A DNA stretch of 43,182 nucleotides from Neisseriales bacterium (GTDB lineage: Bacteria > Pseudomonadota > Gammaproteobacteria > Burkholderiales > UBA11063). The stretch is taken from NCBI GenBank assembly GCA_008017145.1, contig SSGY01000083.1, forward strand, positions 1 to 43,182, given 5' to 3'. Position numbers and translations under genes: made by a program. This document shows, piece after piece, positions 1-8,945 of the stretch. Below the pieces are notes generated by a model. That model was not told the origin of the DNA. It did no database searches and saw nothing but the letters and a program-made list of their open reading frames with translations. Within the stretch, counting starts at the first letter, position 1, and each line of letters begins with the position of its first letter.

Positions 1-2
1 AG

Positions 3-1745
3 CTTAAATCGGAAGCTGGTTATACTGTGCGGGCGGGAATAATGTCGGTTGCAAGTCTTTCCATTATTCCCGCCGCCATGGTTGTACCAGAAACTTATCC
101 AATGGGCTTAAAAATGGTTGCGTGGGGATGCTGTTTTATGGGTGGGATTATCTTTACTACATATGGAGCACGTAAACTCCAAGCTAAGTTTAGCTTATTG
201 TTTAGTCGGTTTACGGTTAAAAGTAGCGTACGCCGTGGTGCCAAAACCGATATTCGCTATATGGCTAAGGAATTACCCACAATACCTAATTACAATCCGT
301 TAAAGTACATTAATCTGAAGAAAGGCGTGTTTATTGGTTTGGATGAAAATGTAAAACCAATCTATCTGCAAAATGCAGATGATTGGTACAAACGCCACTT
401 CATAATCGTGGGCGCCACGCGCTGTGGCAAGGGCATTTCAATGCAGTATCTTGGCGTTCAATCATTGATGCTTGGTGAAACAGTGATATTTTTAGATCCT
501 AAAGGTGATAAGTATATACCGCATATCTTCAAAGAACAGTGCGATAAGTTAGGCGTCCCTTATACTTTCATTGACTTAACTCTGGATGTACCACAAATCA
601 ATCTAATTGCTGATTTTAGCGCTCGAGATTTAAAGAATTGTTTAGTTGAAGCATTCTCACAGCGTGAGATGGGTTCTGAATCCGATGTTTATCGTAAGAA
701 TGAGCAGGAGTTTTTAGAAAATCTGGCTAATTTTATAGTTGAACAAAATAGTGGTTTAGAGTGTAGCGCAAAAAGCTTGACTGAGTTATGCCGTGACTAC
801 GATTTAAGCCGTTATGCCGATAAGTATAAATCCTCAGTTTCAGACTTAAACAAGCTCTGCAATATCGCTTCAATTAATGCAACTAACGGTAAATCACTCT
901 CGGAATTAGTTGCTGGCGGTGGCTGTGTTTATATCGTTGGGGATTTACTCGATGAAACCATGAAGAAAATTCAGCGCTTTATCTTCTGCCGAGTAGTACA
1001 GTTGGCTAGGAATCACTCAAATGCTATTGAACGTAATGGCGGAGAAGAACAGAATATCACTGTCTTTGCTGATGAGCTGGTGGCGCATATCTCGAGATTT
1101 GTAGCTGAGAGTTATACCGTTAGCCTTGGCTGGGGGTTAAAGATAGTTAGTGCAATTCAGGATTTAAAGTTATTACGTGGTGCACCCGCAGATTTAGATC
1201 CTGAGTTTTTAAAAGGTGCAGTATTTGGTAATAGTCAGAATAAATTGTTTTATCGCGCTGATGATATTGATACCGCTGATTTCTTATCTGATATGACAGG
1301 TAAAATCCAGATTGAAGAAGAGCAAAAAATTGTTACTAGAAATAGCCTCAACTCTGAGAAGTTAGATAAACAAACGCGTTTAACTCAATCGGAGCGTAAT
1401 TACTTCGATAGAAATATGATTTTAAACCTGAAACAGTTTGAAGCTGTGTTTTGCTCTGCTTTGTCCTATCGCAGTACCATTGCATCATTATGTAAAACCA
1501 GTCCAGTAAAGGTTAATGATGCAGTAAATGGCAAGGAGTTAATAGAACTCATTGAAGCTAGTGATTACGAGACCAATGAGAATAATCAACTTTATCAGAA
1601 AAACCACCAATCTTTTGAAATTACGCAAACTAATACTTTAAATGGAGAAAATCATGCAGACAACAACCAATCCGGCACAAGTGCCACCAGTGGAAGCAGT
1701 CAAAACCAAAAAGCCAGCACCAGCAAATCTGATTACCTGTTCTAG
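3..1745 (+). CDS. VirD4/TraG-like coupling ATPase, element 1 (5' end outside window)
   Basis: Membrane-anchored P-loop ATPase of the type IV coupling protein (VirD4/TraD/TraG) family, which brings DNA to a conjugation channel. The frame is open through the left edge, and the residues before the GTG at 27 match the copy at 19084-20883, so the gene starts about 50 codons before the window. Visible features are membrane segments near the start, a Walker A motif (GATRCGKG) followed by FLDPKGDKY, and a Walker B motif (ITVFADEL). The Walker A has Cys where the second copy and most relatives have Ser. The C-terminal tail is rich in Asn, Gln, Ser and Thr and overlaps the next gene by 92 nt. No VirB-type channel genes are nearby, so it probably serves a mobilizable element that borrows a channel. 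The family is clear; the substrate is inferred. Confidence 0.85.
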   Translation, partial: LKSEAGYTVRAGIMSVASLSIIPAAMVVPETYPMGLKMVAWGCCFMGGIIFTTYGARKLQAKFSLLFSRFTVKSSVRRGAKTDIRYMAKELPTIPNYNPLKYINLKKGVFIGLDENVKPIYLQNADDWYKRHFIIVGATRCGKGISMQYLGVQSLMLGETVIFLDPKGDKYIPHIFKEQCDKLGVPYTFIDLTLDVPQINLIADFSARDLKNCLVEAFSQREMGSESDVYRKNEQEFLENLANFIVEQNSGLECSAKSLTELCRDYDLSRYADKYKSSVSDLNKLCNIASINATNGKSLSELVAGGGCVYIVGDLLDETMKKIQRFIFCRVVQLARNHSNAIERNGGEEQNITVFADELVAHISRFVAESYTVSLGWGLKIVSAIQDLKLLRGAPADLDPEFLKGAVFGNSQNKLFYRADDIDTADFLSDMTGKIQIEEEQKIVTRNSLNSEKLDKQTRLTQSERNYFDRNMILNLKQFEAVFCSALSYRSTIASLCKTSPVKVNDAVNGKELIELIEASDYETNENNQLYQKNHQSFEITQTNTLNGENHADNNQSGTSATSGSSQNQKASTSKSDYLF

Positions 1746-2451
1746 ATTGCCACATGCGGCTAAAATGGCAATCTTTAATCAGCGGATTAATAAAGTGTTG
1801 AGATTTCTGATTGAAGAAAATTACTCTAGTCTTGAGAATATAGCACTCTTGCTAAATGTTCCCAAGCAAACGGCTATCCGCCTAACTAAGCATTTATGTG
1901 AGAAAAACTATCTCACCAAGCTTGAGGTTGATATTGGTTTAGCCCGCAAAATTTCAGTATTTCAGCCAACCAATACCGGAATCATGTTCGCAATGGTAGC
2001 TGATGAAGAATTACCAGAACTGCGTGAGGTAAGCAAAGTTAATGCTGCTACGATTTACCATGATCTGAAGCTACAACAAATCAGGTTTAAGCTTGAATTC
2101 CAAGGTTATCACAGCTTTCAAAGCTCATGGCATTTAACTAGAATACTCAGAAAACGCGGCGAAAAAGCGCCTAAAATTCCTGATTATACATGTATCAATC
2201 CCGATGGTAACAAAGTAGCAATTGAGTACGAAAGGACTATCAAAACCAGAAAACGCTATCAGGAGATTATCGGGCAATACATGGACATCAAAGAGCGCGG
2301 GATTATCAAGCAAGTGATTTATTTTACTGATGAGGGCTTTGCCGATAAGCTTCGACAATTGTTTACCGGGATTGAGTTTGTTTATCGGAAGAATATCACT
2401 CGCAAATTGGATAAAGAGAACCTATTTTATTTTATTTTTAATGATTATTAA
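1654..2451 (+). CDS. Replication-relaxation family protein, element 1
   Basis: 265-residue protein resembling the Replic_Relax family, found on plasmids and integrative elements and thought to act in replication or DNA relaxation. A basic N-terminus is followed by a winged-helix-like segment (ENYSSLENIALLLNVPKQTA) and a conserved C-terminal half with IPDYTCINPDG, VAIEYERT and YFTDEGFADKL, which looks like a degenerate nuclease fold. An in-frame ATG at 1642 exists, but ATG 1654 has GGAG at good spacing, so 1654 is preferred. The start lies inside the coupling-protein gene, in another frame, with a 92-nt overlap that is identical in length in the second copy (20792). It probably works with the coupling ATPase in element processing. 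The family call is fairly good; the biochemical role is uncertain. Confidence 0.65.
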   Translation: MQTTTNPAQVPPVEAVKTKKPAPANLITCSRLPHAAKMAIFNQRINKVLRFLIEENYSSLENIALLLNVPKQTAIRLTKHLCEKNYLTKLEVDIGLARKISVFQPTNTGIMFAMVADEELPELREVSKVNAATIYHDLKLQQIRFKLEFQGYHSFQSSWHLTRILRKRGEKAPKIPDYTCINPDGNKVAIEYERTIKTRKRYQEIIGQYMDIKERGIIKQVIYFTDEGFADKLRQLFTGIEFVYRKNITRKLDKENLFYFIFNDY

Positions 2452-2504
2452 TATTTTTAATTTAGGAAACAATGAAGATTCATCCATAGATCCTCATTGT
2501 TTAC

Positions 2505-5500
2505 TCATGCTTTAAATTTACTCTTTAACGCCATAATAATATTATATACGATTTCATCTTCAGGCATGATAATACATCTATTGTTAAAATACATATTGTG
2601 ACAAATCGCTAATATATTTATGAATACTACTTTTTTATCATAAGAATCAGGCAATTCATTAATAAGTGCTATACAAATATTCTCAATATCGTAATAATCA
2701 TGCAAACATTCCAATATAGCCTTAATTAGAAATTCAGCTAAACAGTTAATTGCATTCTGTATTGATACACTATATTCTGGAGATAGCACTAGCTTTAAAT
2801 TTAATTTCTTCAAATTTGGCAAGCTAATGATTTTTATATGTTGACTACCGAATAAAGCATGATAAATATCATCAGCATTTATTGGTAAAAACTTCAATCT
2901 CAATAATGAAAGATAATGATGATAATCCAAAAGAGTTTCAAAATTAATTAAATTTCTATAATGTAATACTCTTATAATATCTATTGATGAGCAAAAGCCA
3001 GCAATAGGTTTTTGAATTGCTTGGGCATATCCAATTGATAATAATGGATCGTCTGTAATTATATATTCATTATTCATAGCGGATAGCATTGAAGAATCGG
3101 CTAGCTCATCACGTAATTTAAAATTAGAAACAATATTTATTCGGTTAGTATCAGATATAGAAATAATATTGTTAGGATTTTTTTGTAATAAGCTGATACC
3201 ATCAACAAAATTTTGTTTAATGTTAATATCTTCATCTGTATTTTGCTTATAACAATATTTACCTGTAACATTTATAAGCATTAACTCAATACCATTCTCG
3301 CCTTCTGATAATTTAGCAACAATTTCAAATAAAAAGTTCATCACGCTCGTAGTTATTTTAATATTTGGAATTAAATCAAGAACTTTATGTAATAACCCAT
3401 GACTAATCATAAAAAATGCGCTAGTTAAGTCTAAATAAAAGGCAGCTCCATCTAGTATTTTTGCTGCAGTAAGTCGCTGTTGATTAACATCTATCATATG
3501 TCCAGAAGAACAATGTACAAATCCGGCATTGTCATTTATTATTCTATTTAAAGCGTGAAGAAATCCTCCCTCACTTTCAGCTAATATAGCGAGCGGTAAT
3601 GTTTTTTGAGTATAGTTTTTGAAAAACTCGTTCTTAGAATTAACATTACACATATCTTCTAGAATTTCAAAGAATTTTGGAACATCAAACTCATCACTAT
3701 TATTTTTCGGTATTTCAAACATCATCGCATTTTCTAATCGACCCTCTGCACATAGGGAATTATGATGGTGTTTTATTTGCCATGAAATATATTGTTCATA
3801 ATTAAAAATTAATTCAATTTTGTGTTGCGTGTTACTGGCATATTGATTTAATTGAACTACATCACCAACTGACTTGCCAAAAAATTCATTGTATAAATAA
3901 TATGCATTATTAATTAGAGTAGCATCAAGTGATAAATCACTTCCAATAGAATACCACTTGTCAATACCGCTTAATTTAACGAATGAATTAACTTGCACAA
4001 TTTTTTGTGAATCAAAATTAATAAATTTTCCAAACTTGCTAATTAATACAAGAAAAAAACTAGCATACTCTTCTGGCATAACTTGATTTTTTAATTTAAC
4101 CCCCTTAATTAAGGATTGAAATGCCAAATCATTTTTATTGTTATTTAGGTAAACATGAATCTCGCAGCCTAAAACAAATTTATATGAGAAATTCTGTGCA
4201 TTATACTGTTGCAAAAGCTCAAATGCATCTTGATGATGATTGATTCTCATCATGCTTATTATAGTATGGGTCAAAATTTCTTCAAGTTGCTCTAGCGTGA
4301 GATTTTCTTGTCTAGATATCAGCAGATGGTTACCAACTTCTGAAGCTTGTAAATAATTCTGGAGATTTATGTATGCAGAAAAAATTCGATAATTATTAAG
4401 CCATGTATTGATTTCGTTGCCTTCAAAATCATTCATTATTTTTAGTAGTTCAATTTCAAACTCATATGCCTGTTTTTGTCTTACAATTTCGAGCATTTTA
4501 TAGCAATCATGTAGCGTAAGTTCTTTAATCGTGAGAGACCTAAATATTTCATATGCCTTATCTAATTCATTATTTTCATAATGATAAAGTACCATCAACT
4601 TCTTATAATTAATATCATTATTTGGAATAACATTAATTAGCTGTAACTTCAGCTTACTATTTCCCTGTAAATAATAAGCTAACCCCACTATTAATTCCCT
4701 TGATATAGTATCATTATAATCAAAGCTGTCTATATTGCCAGAGTCTAAACAAGTTAATATGTGCAATCCTTTATTGTTATTCAATTGTTTAAATAGGTTG
4801 AATAAAAAACCAGATGGGTTTCCATATTTAGAGAATTGTAAGATTAAAGAGATGGTTAGTGGGTAAGAAATATTAGCCGACTGTTTTATAAGATACTCAC
4901 TTATATTATTTAACTCATCTAAGCTTAATAGCAGACGAGTTAATAATTCATGGATGATACCATCTACAGCTATATCATAATAACAATTAAGCAAAATTTT
5001 AAAACAATTCTGGATGATCAAATTGCATGCAGGGTAATCTAATAAGGCAAATTTTGCCCGAAATTTATGCATTTCTATTAGCAATTTAATTCTACTTGTT
5101 GAATTAGATGCAATATTTTCAACTTTTTCGATCTCATTTTCAAATTTTATTATTTTAGGTCTAAGATTTGATAGAGATGTGCCTTTACTTGCTTCATATA
5201 TTTCAAACCCAAATATGCTCAGCCTATTTTCATGATAAGAAACTTTATCTGGTTCAAAGTAAATCGCTTTTTCAATAAATTGTTTGGCATTTATTAAATC
5301 GCCATTTTTCAGTGCAATCATTGAGTAAAAACGAAAGAATAATGATTTTGTAAATTGCGACTGATTAACAAGATAAGCAATATTTAAATCATTATCATAG
5401 ACAATTTGTTCACCGTTAGCCACTTTCTGTCTCAAAAACTCAAGTTCATATCTCCAATGGTTACTATCAATATAACTGGCTTCATTTAATTTCATTTGGA

Positions 5501-6284
5501 AGTGATCTGTATCTCCGATTTCCATATATATACTAGCTAAATTTAGTTTATTATTAATTTCTTGTGGGTATAAACTCTCAATTTGGAGTAATCTATTAAT
5601 ATAGCTATTTAAATTTTCTTTTGCTTTGATTGTTCTAGCCTCAAGCTGAAGTAACTTCAAAGTTAAATCACTCTCGTTGATCTCTTTTACAATAGGGCTA
5701 AGAGACTGCAACCAATGTTCATCAATTATAAGATCATTTTGTGCTATAGCATTTAACTTGTCTAATTGAGCCTCTAAATACTTAATGCTGTTTCTTTTAT
5801 CAAGATCAAACCCCAGCTTAGTTAATTGCTCCTCAGTTAAATTAAGTACTATTTTCTCTAAATTAATCGGTAGTACTATTTCAAATGTAATATTTGGATT
5901 TAATCTCTCTAAATCAGCTTTTGCTTCTCTAAGTTTTTCACCAGTACCACATTGCTTATCGTTAAAAACAAAATTATAGCTTTGAATCTCTGTAAATTTA
6001 TCCCAAGTATTTTTTAATTTTTCAAAATCCTCTTTAAATTTTTTAGCCGCTTTAGAATCTTTTTCTTGAGGGTTTTCAGGTGCATAGTTCTGGAAATATT
6101 TACCTTCTTCAGGGATATAACCATCATTGCCACCATCACCATTACGACCTTGTGGCTTAATTTTTATAAACCTAGAATCTGTAACTTGCATTAAATTTTC
6201 AAAAAAATCTTGAAACAATGATCCATTTTTCTGAAATATTTTTTCTTTAAATTGCAACAGGATTAATTTTTTATCTATTGACAT
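2505..6284 (-). CDS. 1259-aa nuclease-like / helical-repeat / PIN-like protein (defence candidate)
   Basis: Very large protein occupying cargo slot A of element 1 alone and transcribed against the backbone. Residues 1-150 match in style an N-terminal domain seen on many bacterial conflict proteins: the segment at about 45-70 contains GRNGDGGNDGY and then YFQNYAPE, suggesting a PD-(D/E)xK-like nuclease with Asp50/Asp54 and Gln65. Residues about 200-900 are helix-rich with TPR-like units (for example NKLNLASIYMEIGDTDHFQM). Residues about 940-1140 resemble a PIN RNase domain: YLDLTSAFF, a later ITDDPLLSIGYAQ acidic pair, then a downstream helical segment ending LKFLPINADD. AT-rich with no obvious partner gene. 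No exact family is recognised. A phage-defence effector is an inference from domain style and location. Confidence 0.6.
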   Translation of the reverse strand: MSIDKKLILLQFKEKIFQKNGSLFQDFFENLMQVTDSRFIKIKPQGRNGDGGNDGYIPEEGKYFQNYAPENPQEKDSKAAKKFKEDFEKLKNTWDKFTEIQSYNFVFNDKQCGTGEKLREAKADLERLNPNITFEIVLPINLEKIVLNLTEEQLTKLGFDLDKRNSIKYLEAQLDKLNAIAQNDLIIDEHWLQSLSPIVKEINESDLTLKLLQLEARTIKAKENLNSYINRLLQIESLYPQEINNKLNLASIYMEIGDTDHFQMKLNEASYIDSNHWRYELEFLRQKVANGEQIVYDNDLNIAYLVNQSQFTKSLFFRFYSMIALKNGDLINAKQFIEKAIYFEPDKVSYHENRLSIFGFEIYEASKGTSLSNLRPKIIKFENEIEKVENIASNSTSRIKLLIEMHKFRAKFALLDYPACNLIIQNCFKILLNCYYDIAVDGIIHELLTRLLLSLDELNNISEYLIKQSANISYPLTISLILQFSKYGNPSGFLFNLFKQLNNNKGLHILTCLDSGNIDSFDYNDTISRELIVGLAYYLQGNSKLKLQLINVIPNNDINYKKLMVLYHYENNELDKAYEIFRSLTIKELTLHDCYKMLEIVRQKQAYEFEIELLKIMNDFEGNEINTWLNNYRIFSAYINLQNYLQASEVGNHLLISRQENLTLEQLEEILTHTIISMMRINHHQDAFELLQQYNAQNFSYKFVLGCEIHVYLNNNKNDLAFQSLIKGVKLKNQVMPEEYASFFLVLISKFGKFINFDSQKIVQVNSFVKLSGIDKWYSIGSDLSLDATLINNAYYLYNEFFGKSVGDVVQLNQYASNTQHKIELIFNYEQYISWQIKHHHNSLCAEGRLENAMMFEIPKNNSDEFDVPKFFEILEDMCNVNSKNEFFKNYTQKTLPLAILAESEGGFLHALNRIINDNAGFVHCSSGHMIDVNQQRLTAAKILDGAAFYLDLTSAFFMISHGLLHKVLDLIPNIKITTSVMNFLFEIVAKLSEGENGIELMLINVTGKYCYKQNTDEDINIKQNFVDGISLLQKNPNNIISISDTNRINIVSNFKLRDELADSSMLSAMNNEYIITDDPLLSIGYAQAIQKPIAGFCSSIDIIRVLHYRNLINFETLLDYHHYLSLLRLKFLPINADDIYHALFGSQHIKIISLPNLKKLNLKLVLSPEYSVSIQNAINCLAEFLIKAILECLHDYYDIENICIALINELPDSYDKKVVFINILAICHNMYFNNRCIIMPEDEIVYNIIMALKSKFKA

Positions 6285-6811
6285 GTAATATTATCTATTT
6301 AAATAATGTAATGTGAATATTATACAATAGCATATACTATTTTATTTGTTAATTTATTTTATTTTGCGGCTAACATTATTAACGCCGATAAAGCATAGCC
6401 CTGCTATGGTGGCTGAGTGTGAAATTAATTGCGCTCAGTCATACTTCCTTCACTCAATTAATCTTCATAAACGACACTACGTGAAACTTAGCTGATTAGC
6501 TGCCTATATTCATAAGCCGCTAATCCGAGTTCACGTGTGCACCAAACTTTTATAAATTCTTTTACTTCGTAAACTCCATAAAACAATTTAAAAAACTTTC
6601 CTGTTGGCGCAATCGCACTAGCAACCGCAGTTCTATGCTTTTTAGTATCGCCATTAAGCCGCAAAACAAAAAAATGTGGGTTTGGTTGGGGTTATGCCTC
6701 TGGCTGAAAGGAGCTAAGCCCCTTTACTCGTAATTATTTAGGTTCGGTTTAATCAAATAGCGGTAGCGCTCGTTGGCGCTAAATCAAGATGTATTTTATG
6801 GAGTAGTTAAA
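6285..6811. other. Structured non-coding block, copy 1
   Basis: Gene-free stretch between slot A and the J-domain gene, repeated at 24667-25123 with about 88% identity by eye. A 10-bp pair, TTTTGCGGCT at 6362-6371 with AGCCGCAAAA at 6657-6666, could close a ~300-nt domain. Inside it are a small ATAGC/GCTAT hairpin near 6398-6410 and a long hairpin built from ACGTGAAACT (6479-6488), GATTAGC (6494-6500), GCTAATC (6519-6525) and AGTTCACGT (6528-6536). Further hairpins lie near 6709-6727 (loop TAA) and near 6766-6783 (TAGCGC/GCGCTA), just before the J-domain start. It could be a regulatory RNA or leader, a transfer origin or a replication origin. The sequence alone does not decide. Confidence 0.6.
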
Positions 6812-7312
6812 ATGGATAAATTACAAAATGCAATTGTTATCTTTGGTCTGGAGAATGGACAATATACGCTAAATGATATTAAACAAGCATATAGAAAGTT
6901 AGCTAGTGCCAATCATCCAGATAAAGGAGGCAATACCGAGACTATGCAATTAATAAATACGGCTTTTGCTGAGTTATGCAAGTATTTTGAGAACAATCAA
7001 ACTCTGGACATTAACCAAGAACAAGAAACAGCACCAACCTTTGACTTTAGCTTTTTGGACACCCTTAAAATCCTGCACGGCGTAATTATTGAAGTTTGTG
7101 GCTATTGGGTATGGTTATCTGGTAACACTTACCCACACAAAGAAGCTATCAGTAATTTAGGCTTTAAATTCTCAGGTGCTAAAAAATCATGGTATTGGAG
7201 TCCAACTATCAACATTACCAACTACAAACGAGGCAGTAAATCAATGAAGCAAATCCGTAAGGATTACGGCAGCCAGATTATTCAAACCGAGATGCAGCCA
7301 GCAATCCATTAA
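6812..7312 (+). CDS. J-domain protein, element 1 backbone
   Basis: 166-residue protein with an N-terminal J domain: helix II/III residues around YRKLASANHPDKGG contain the HPD tripeptide that stimulates DnaK-type ATPases. The C-terminal half (IEVCGYWVWLSGNTYPHKEA...SWYWSP) is an Arg/Trp-rich module common in J-domain proteins of plasmids and integrative elements. ATG 6812 is chosen over the upstream TTG at 6773 because GGAG precedes it at 6797-6800 region spacing and because the two paralogues agree from this Met onward. It follows the structured block, and a nearly identical paralogue lies at 25124-25624. It may recruit the host Hsp70 for replication or transfer complexes; this is inferred. 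Confidence 0.8.
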   Translation: MDKLQNAIVIFGLENGQYTLNDIKQAYRKLASANHPDKGGNTETMQLINTAFAELCKYFENNQTLDINQEQETAPTFDFSFLDTLKILHGVIIEVCGYWVWLSGNTYPHKEAISNLGFKFSGAKKSWYWSPTINITNYKRGSKSMKQIRKDYGSQIIQTEMQPAIH

Positions 7313-7381
7313 CCAGCAGCGGGAGCAATCCCGCAAAAACTACTATTAATTTCAGTCTATGACTAACAAGGAAATAACATC

Positions 7382-7723
7382 ATGACCAATCAGGAATATG
7401 CCAAAGAAATTGTACAAACTATTTATACACAATTAGGCGGCAGTAAATTTACCGCCATGACCGGAGCGAAATTATCTTACAGCATCAATAGTAAAAATCA
7501 GCCAGTTTTACACTGTAAATTACCAGCAAATATACAAACCAAAAACAATATTAATCTGGTATTGATAACCTACAATATCGGTTTAGATGTCTATGAATAT
7601 ACCTTTATCAACTCCAGAATACCCGACACCGAAAAGCGCATAATTAAGCAAATTGATGAAGTTTACACCGATGATTTAATCCAGTATTTTGAGCAGGAAA
7701 CAGGCTTATATTGTTATCTATGA
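7382..7723 (+). CDS. Conserved hypothetical mobile-element protein (113 aa)
   Basis: Small protein of the kind often annotated as hypothetical on phages and plasmids. It has a GGSKFTAMTGAK segment near residues 19-30 and ends with DLIQYFEQETGLYCYL. ATG 7382 follows an AAGGAAATAACATC-type leader with AAGGA as ribosome-binding site. No catalytic motif or membrane segment is visible. It lies 69 nt after the J-domain gene and ends right before a terminator-like hairpin. A 38-codon copy of its 3' end, with its hairpins, recurs at 9991-10104, and element 2 has no copy after its J-domain gene. Function unknown. Confidence 0.65.
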   Translation: MTNQEYAKEIVQTIYTQLGGSKFTAMTGAKLSYSINSKNQPVLHCKLPANIQTKNNINLVLITYNIGLDVYEYTFINSRIPDTEKRIIKQIDEVYTDDLIQYFEQETGLYCYL

Positions 7724-7727
7724 AATA

Positions 7728-7750
7728 AGGCTTAGGATACCCCTAAGCCT
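7728..7750 (+). terminator. Terminator-like hairpin after the 113-aa gene
   Basis: AGGCTTAGG and CCTAAGCCT form a 9-bp stem with a 5-nt loop, starting 4 nt after the stop codon. There is no long T run, so it may instead be a processing or stabilising hairpin. A diverged copy sits at 10109-10132. Confidence 0.55.
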
Positions 7751-7762
7751 ATATCATTAATT

Positions 7763-7815
7763 AGCGCTGAATCCCAGTTTTGCAAGCAAAACCTGCCATG
7801 CCCATAGCCAGCGCT
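7763..7815. repeat. Hairpin element, copy A
   Basis: AGCGCTG (7763-7769) pairs with CAGCGCT (7809-7815) around an inner GTTTTGC/GCAAAAC hairpin, and a T run follows. The same element, with base changes, occurs at 10145-10200. Together with the duplicated 3' gene end it flanks the Dph6-like/XRE/secreted cassette. Confidence 0.6.
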
Positions 7816-7937
7816 TTTTGTCTACTTTAATTCCGCAGACTTCAACTATAAAATCCTGTTAAAATCAGCTTCTTAATTTGATTTATTTATATACCGACCA
7901 CAAAATAATCATTACTTATAAAGTTCTTAAAGGTATC

Positions 7938-8615
7938 ATGAAAAAAGTTATTGTTTCTTGGAGTGGTGGCAAAGATAGTGCATTGGCATATTATCGAATC
8001 TATTCAAATGGCTTATATGAAATTGTAGGGTTATTAACCATAGTATTTAAACACGATGATGGTAAATACTATATTGGAATGCATATGATTGATATTGAGT
8101 TAATTAAGCTACAAGCGGAATTGATGGGTGTTGAATTATTCATTATTGAATATTCAAGTCAAGATTCGTATAACCATAAAATGCATGAGTTTCTTACTTA
8201 CTGTAAATCACAATCCATTTTAAATATTGCATTTGGTGATATTCATCTACAAGACTTACGTAAATCACGCGAAAATAATCTAGCTGCTGTGGGTATGAAT
8301 GCTGTATTTCCTATTTGGGGTGATAAAGCACAAGATGTGTTAATCGAATTTACAAAAAATGGCTTTAGAGCTATCATAGTAAATGTTGATACCAAATATA
8401 TAAATAAATCGGTACTTGGCTCACAGTTAACCTTAGATTTAGTTTCTCTACTTGATATCGATCTTTGCGGTGAAAATGGTGAGTATCATTCCTTAGTATA
8501 TGATGCTCCGATGTTTAAACAGCCATTAGCATTCCAACTAACTGAAACAATCCGAATTGATGCACAAGGAAGATATTTCTCAATTATCTCACAAGCTAAT
8601 GCTGAAATAGCTTGA
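7938..8615 (+). CDS. Dph6/DUF71-type ATP pyrophosphatase
   Basis: 225-residue protein of the PP-loop ATP pyrophosphatase (adenine nucleotide alpha hydrolase) superfamily, DUF71/Dph6 branch. The PP-loop SGGKDS is at residues 9-14. The DUF71 signature GENGEYHS is near the C-terminus, and GDIHLQDLRKSRE lies in the middle. In eukaryotes and archaea Dph6 amidates diphthine on EF2; bacteria lack diphthamide, so the bacterial homologues act on other, mostly unknown substrates by ATP-dependent amidation or ligation. ATG 7938 has AAAGG upstream; the longer frame from 7878 lacks a binding site. It is cargo between two copies of a duplicated gene end. The superfamily is certain; the substrate is not. 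Confidence 0.8.
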   Translation: MKKVIVSWSGGKDSALAYYRIYSNGLYEIVGLLTIVFKHDDGKYYIGMHMIDIELIKLQAELMGVELFIIEYSSQDSYNHKMHEFLTYCKSQSILNIAFGDIHLQDLRKSRENNLAAVGMNAVFPIWGDKAQDVLIEFTKNGFRAIIVNVDTKYINKSVLGSQLTLDLVSLLDIDLCGENGEYHSLVYDAPMFKQPLAFQLTETIRIDAQGRYFSIISQANAEIA

Positions 8616-8717
8616 TAATATAGACAATTACAACTATTACAGACATCATCATGATATATATCAGCGACAAATACTTTTAGAGTTCTTCCTCTAATGAGAA
8701 TCTATACTATTATCACT

Positions 8718-8945
8718 TCATTTAGTCTGTGGGGTTAACAAGGCAATCACTGTCACACCAAGAGCTTTTGCTATGCGCTCAATGCTATCAATAGTCATAT
8801 TCCTCTCAGCTCGTTCAACATGTCCAATATAATTTCTGTGAACATCAGCTATCTCAGCAAGTTTTTCTTGCGAGATATCTTTAGCTAATCGGTATGCCTT
8901 TACATTCTCGGCAATTATTTTTAAAGTTGAGCTTTGTGTTTTCAT
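8718..8945 (-). CDS. XRE-family regulator, C-protein-like
   Basis: 75-residue protein that is almost entirely a helix-turn-helix domain (SQEKLAEIADVHRNYIGHVERAERN...). The HRxYIGxVERxxxN pattern is typical of controller (C) proteins of restriction-modification systems, although no such system is nearby. No ribosome-binding site is visible before ATG 8945, which fits the leaderless mRNAs known for C proteins. It is divergent from the secreted-protein gene at 9081 and could control both genes from the shared 135-bp gap. A paralogue at 27183-27404 is divergent from traT, a parallel arrangement. Confidence 0.75.
   Translation of the reverse strand: MKTQSSTLKIIAENVKAYRLAKDISQEKLAEIADVHRNYIGHVERAERNMTIDSIERIAKALGVTVIALLTPQTK

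Noticed and set aside
7763..7815. Integron attC site
   Set aside because: The hairpin lacks the RYYYAAC/GTTRRRY ends and no integron integrase is near; it was kept only as a repeat.
8718..8945. Controller gene of a restriction-modification system
   Set aside because: No methyltransferase motifs or restriction gene is seen near either C-protein-like regulator.
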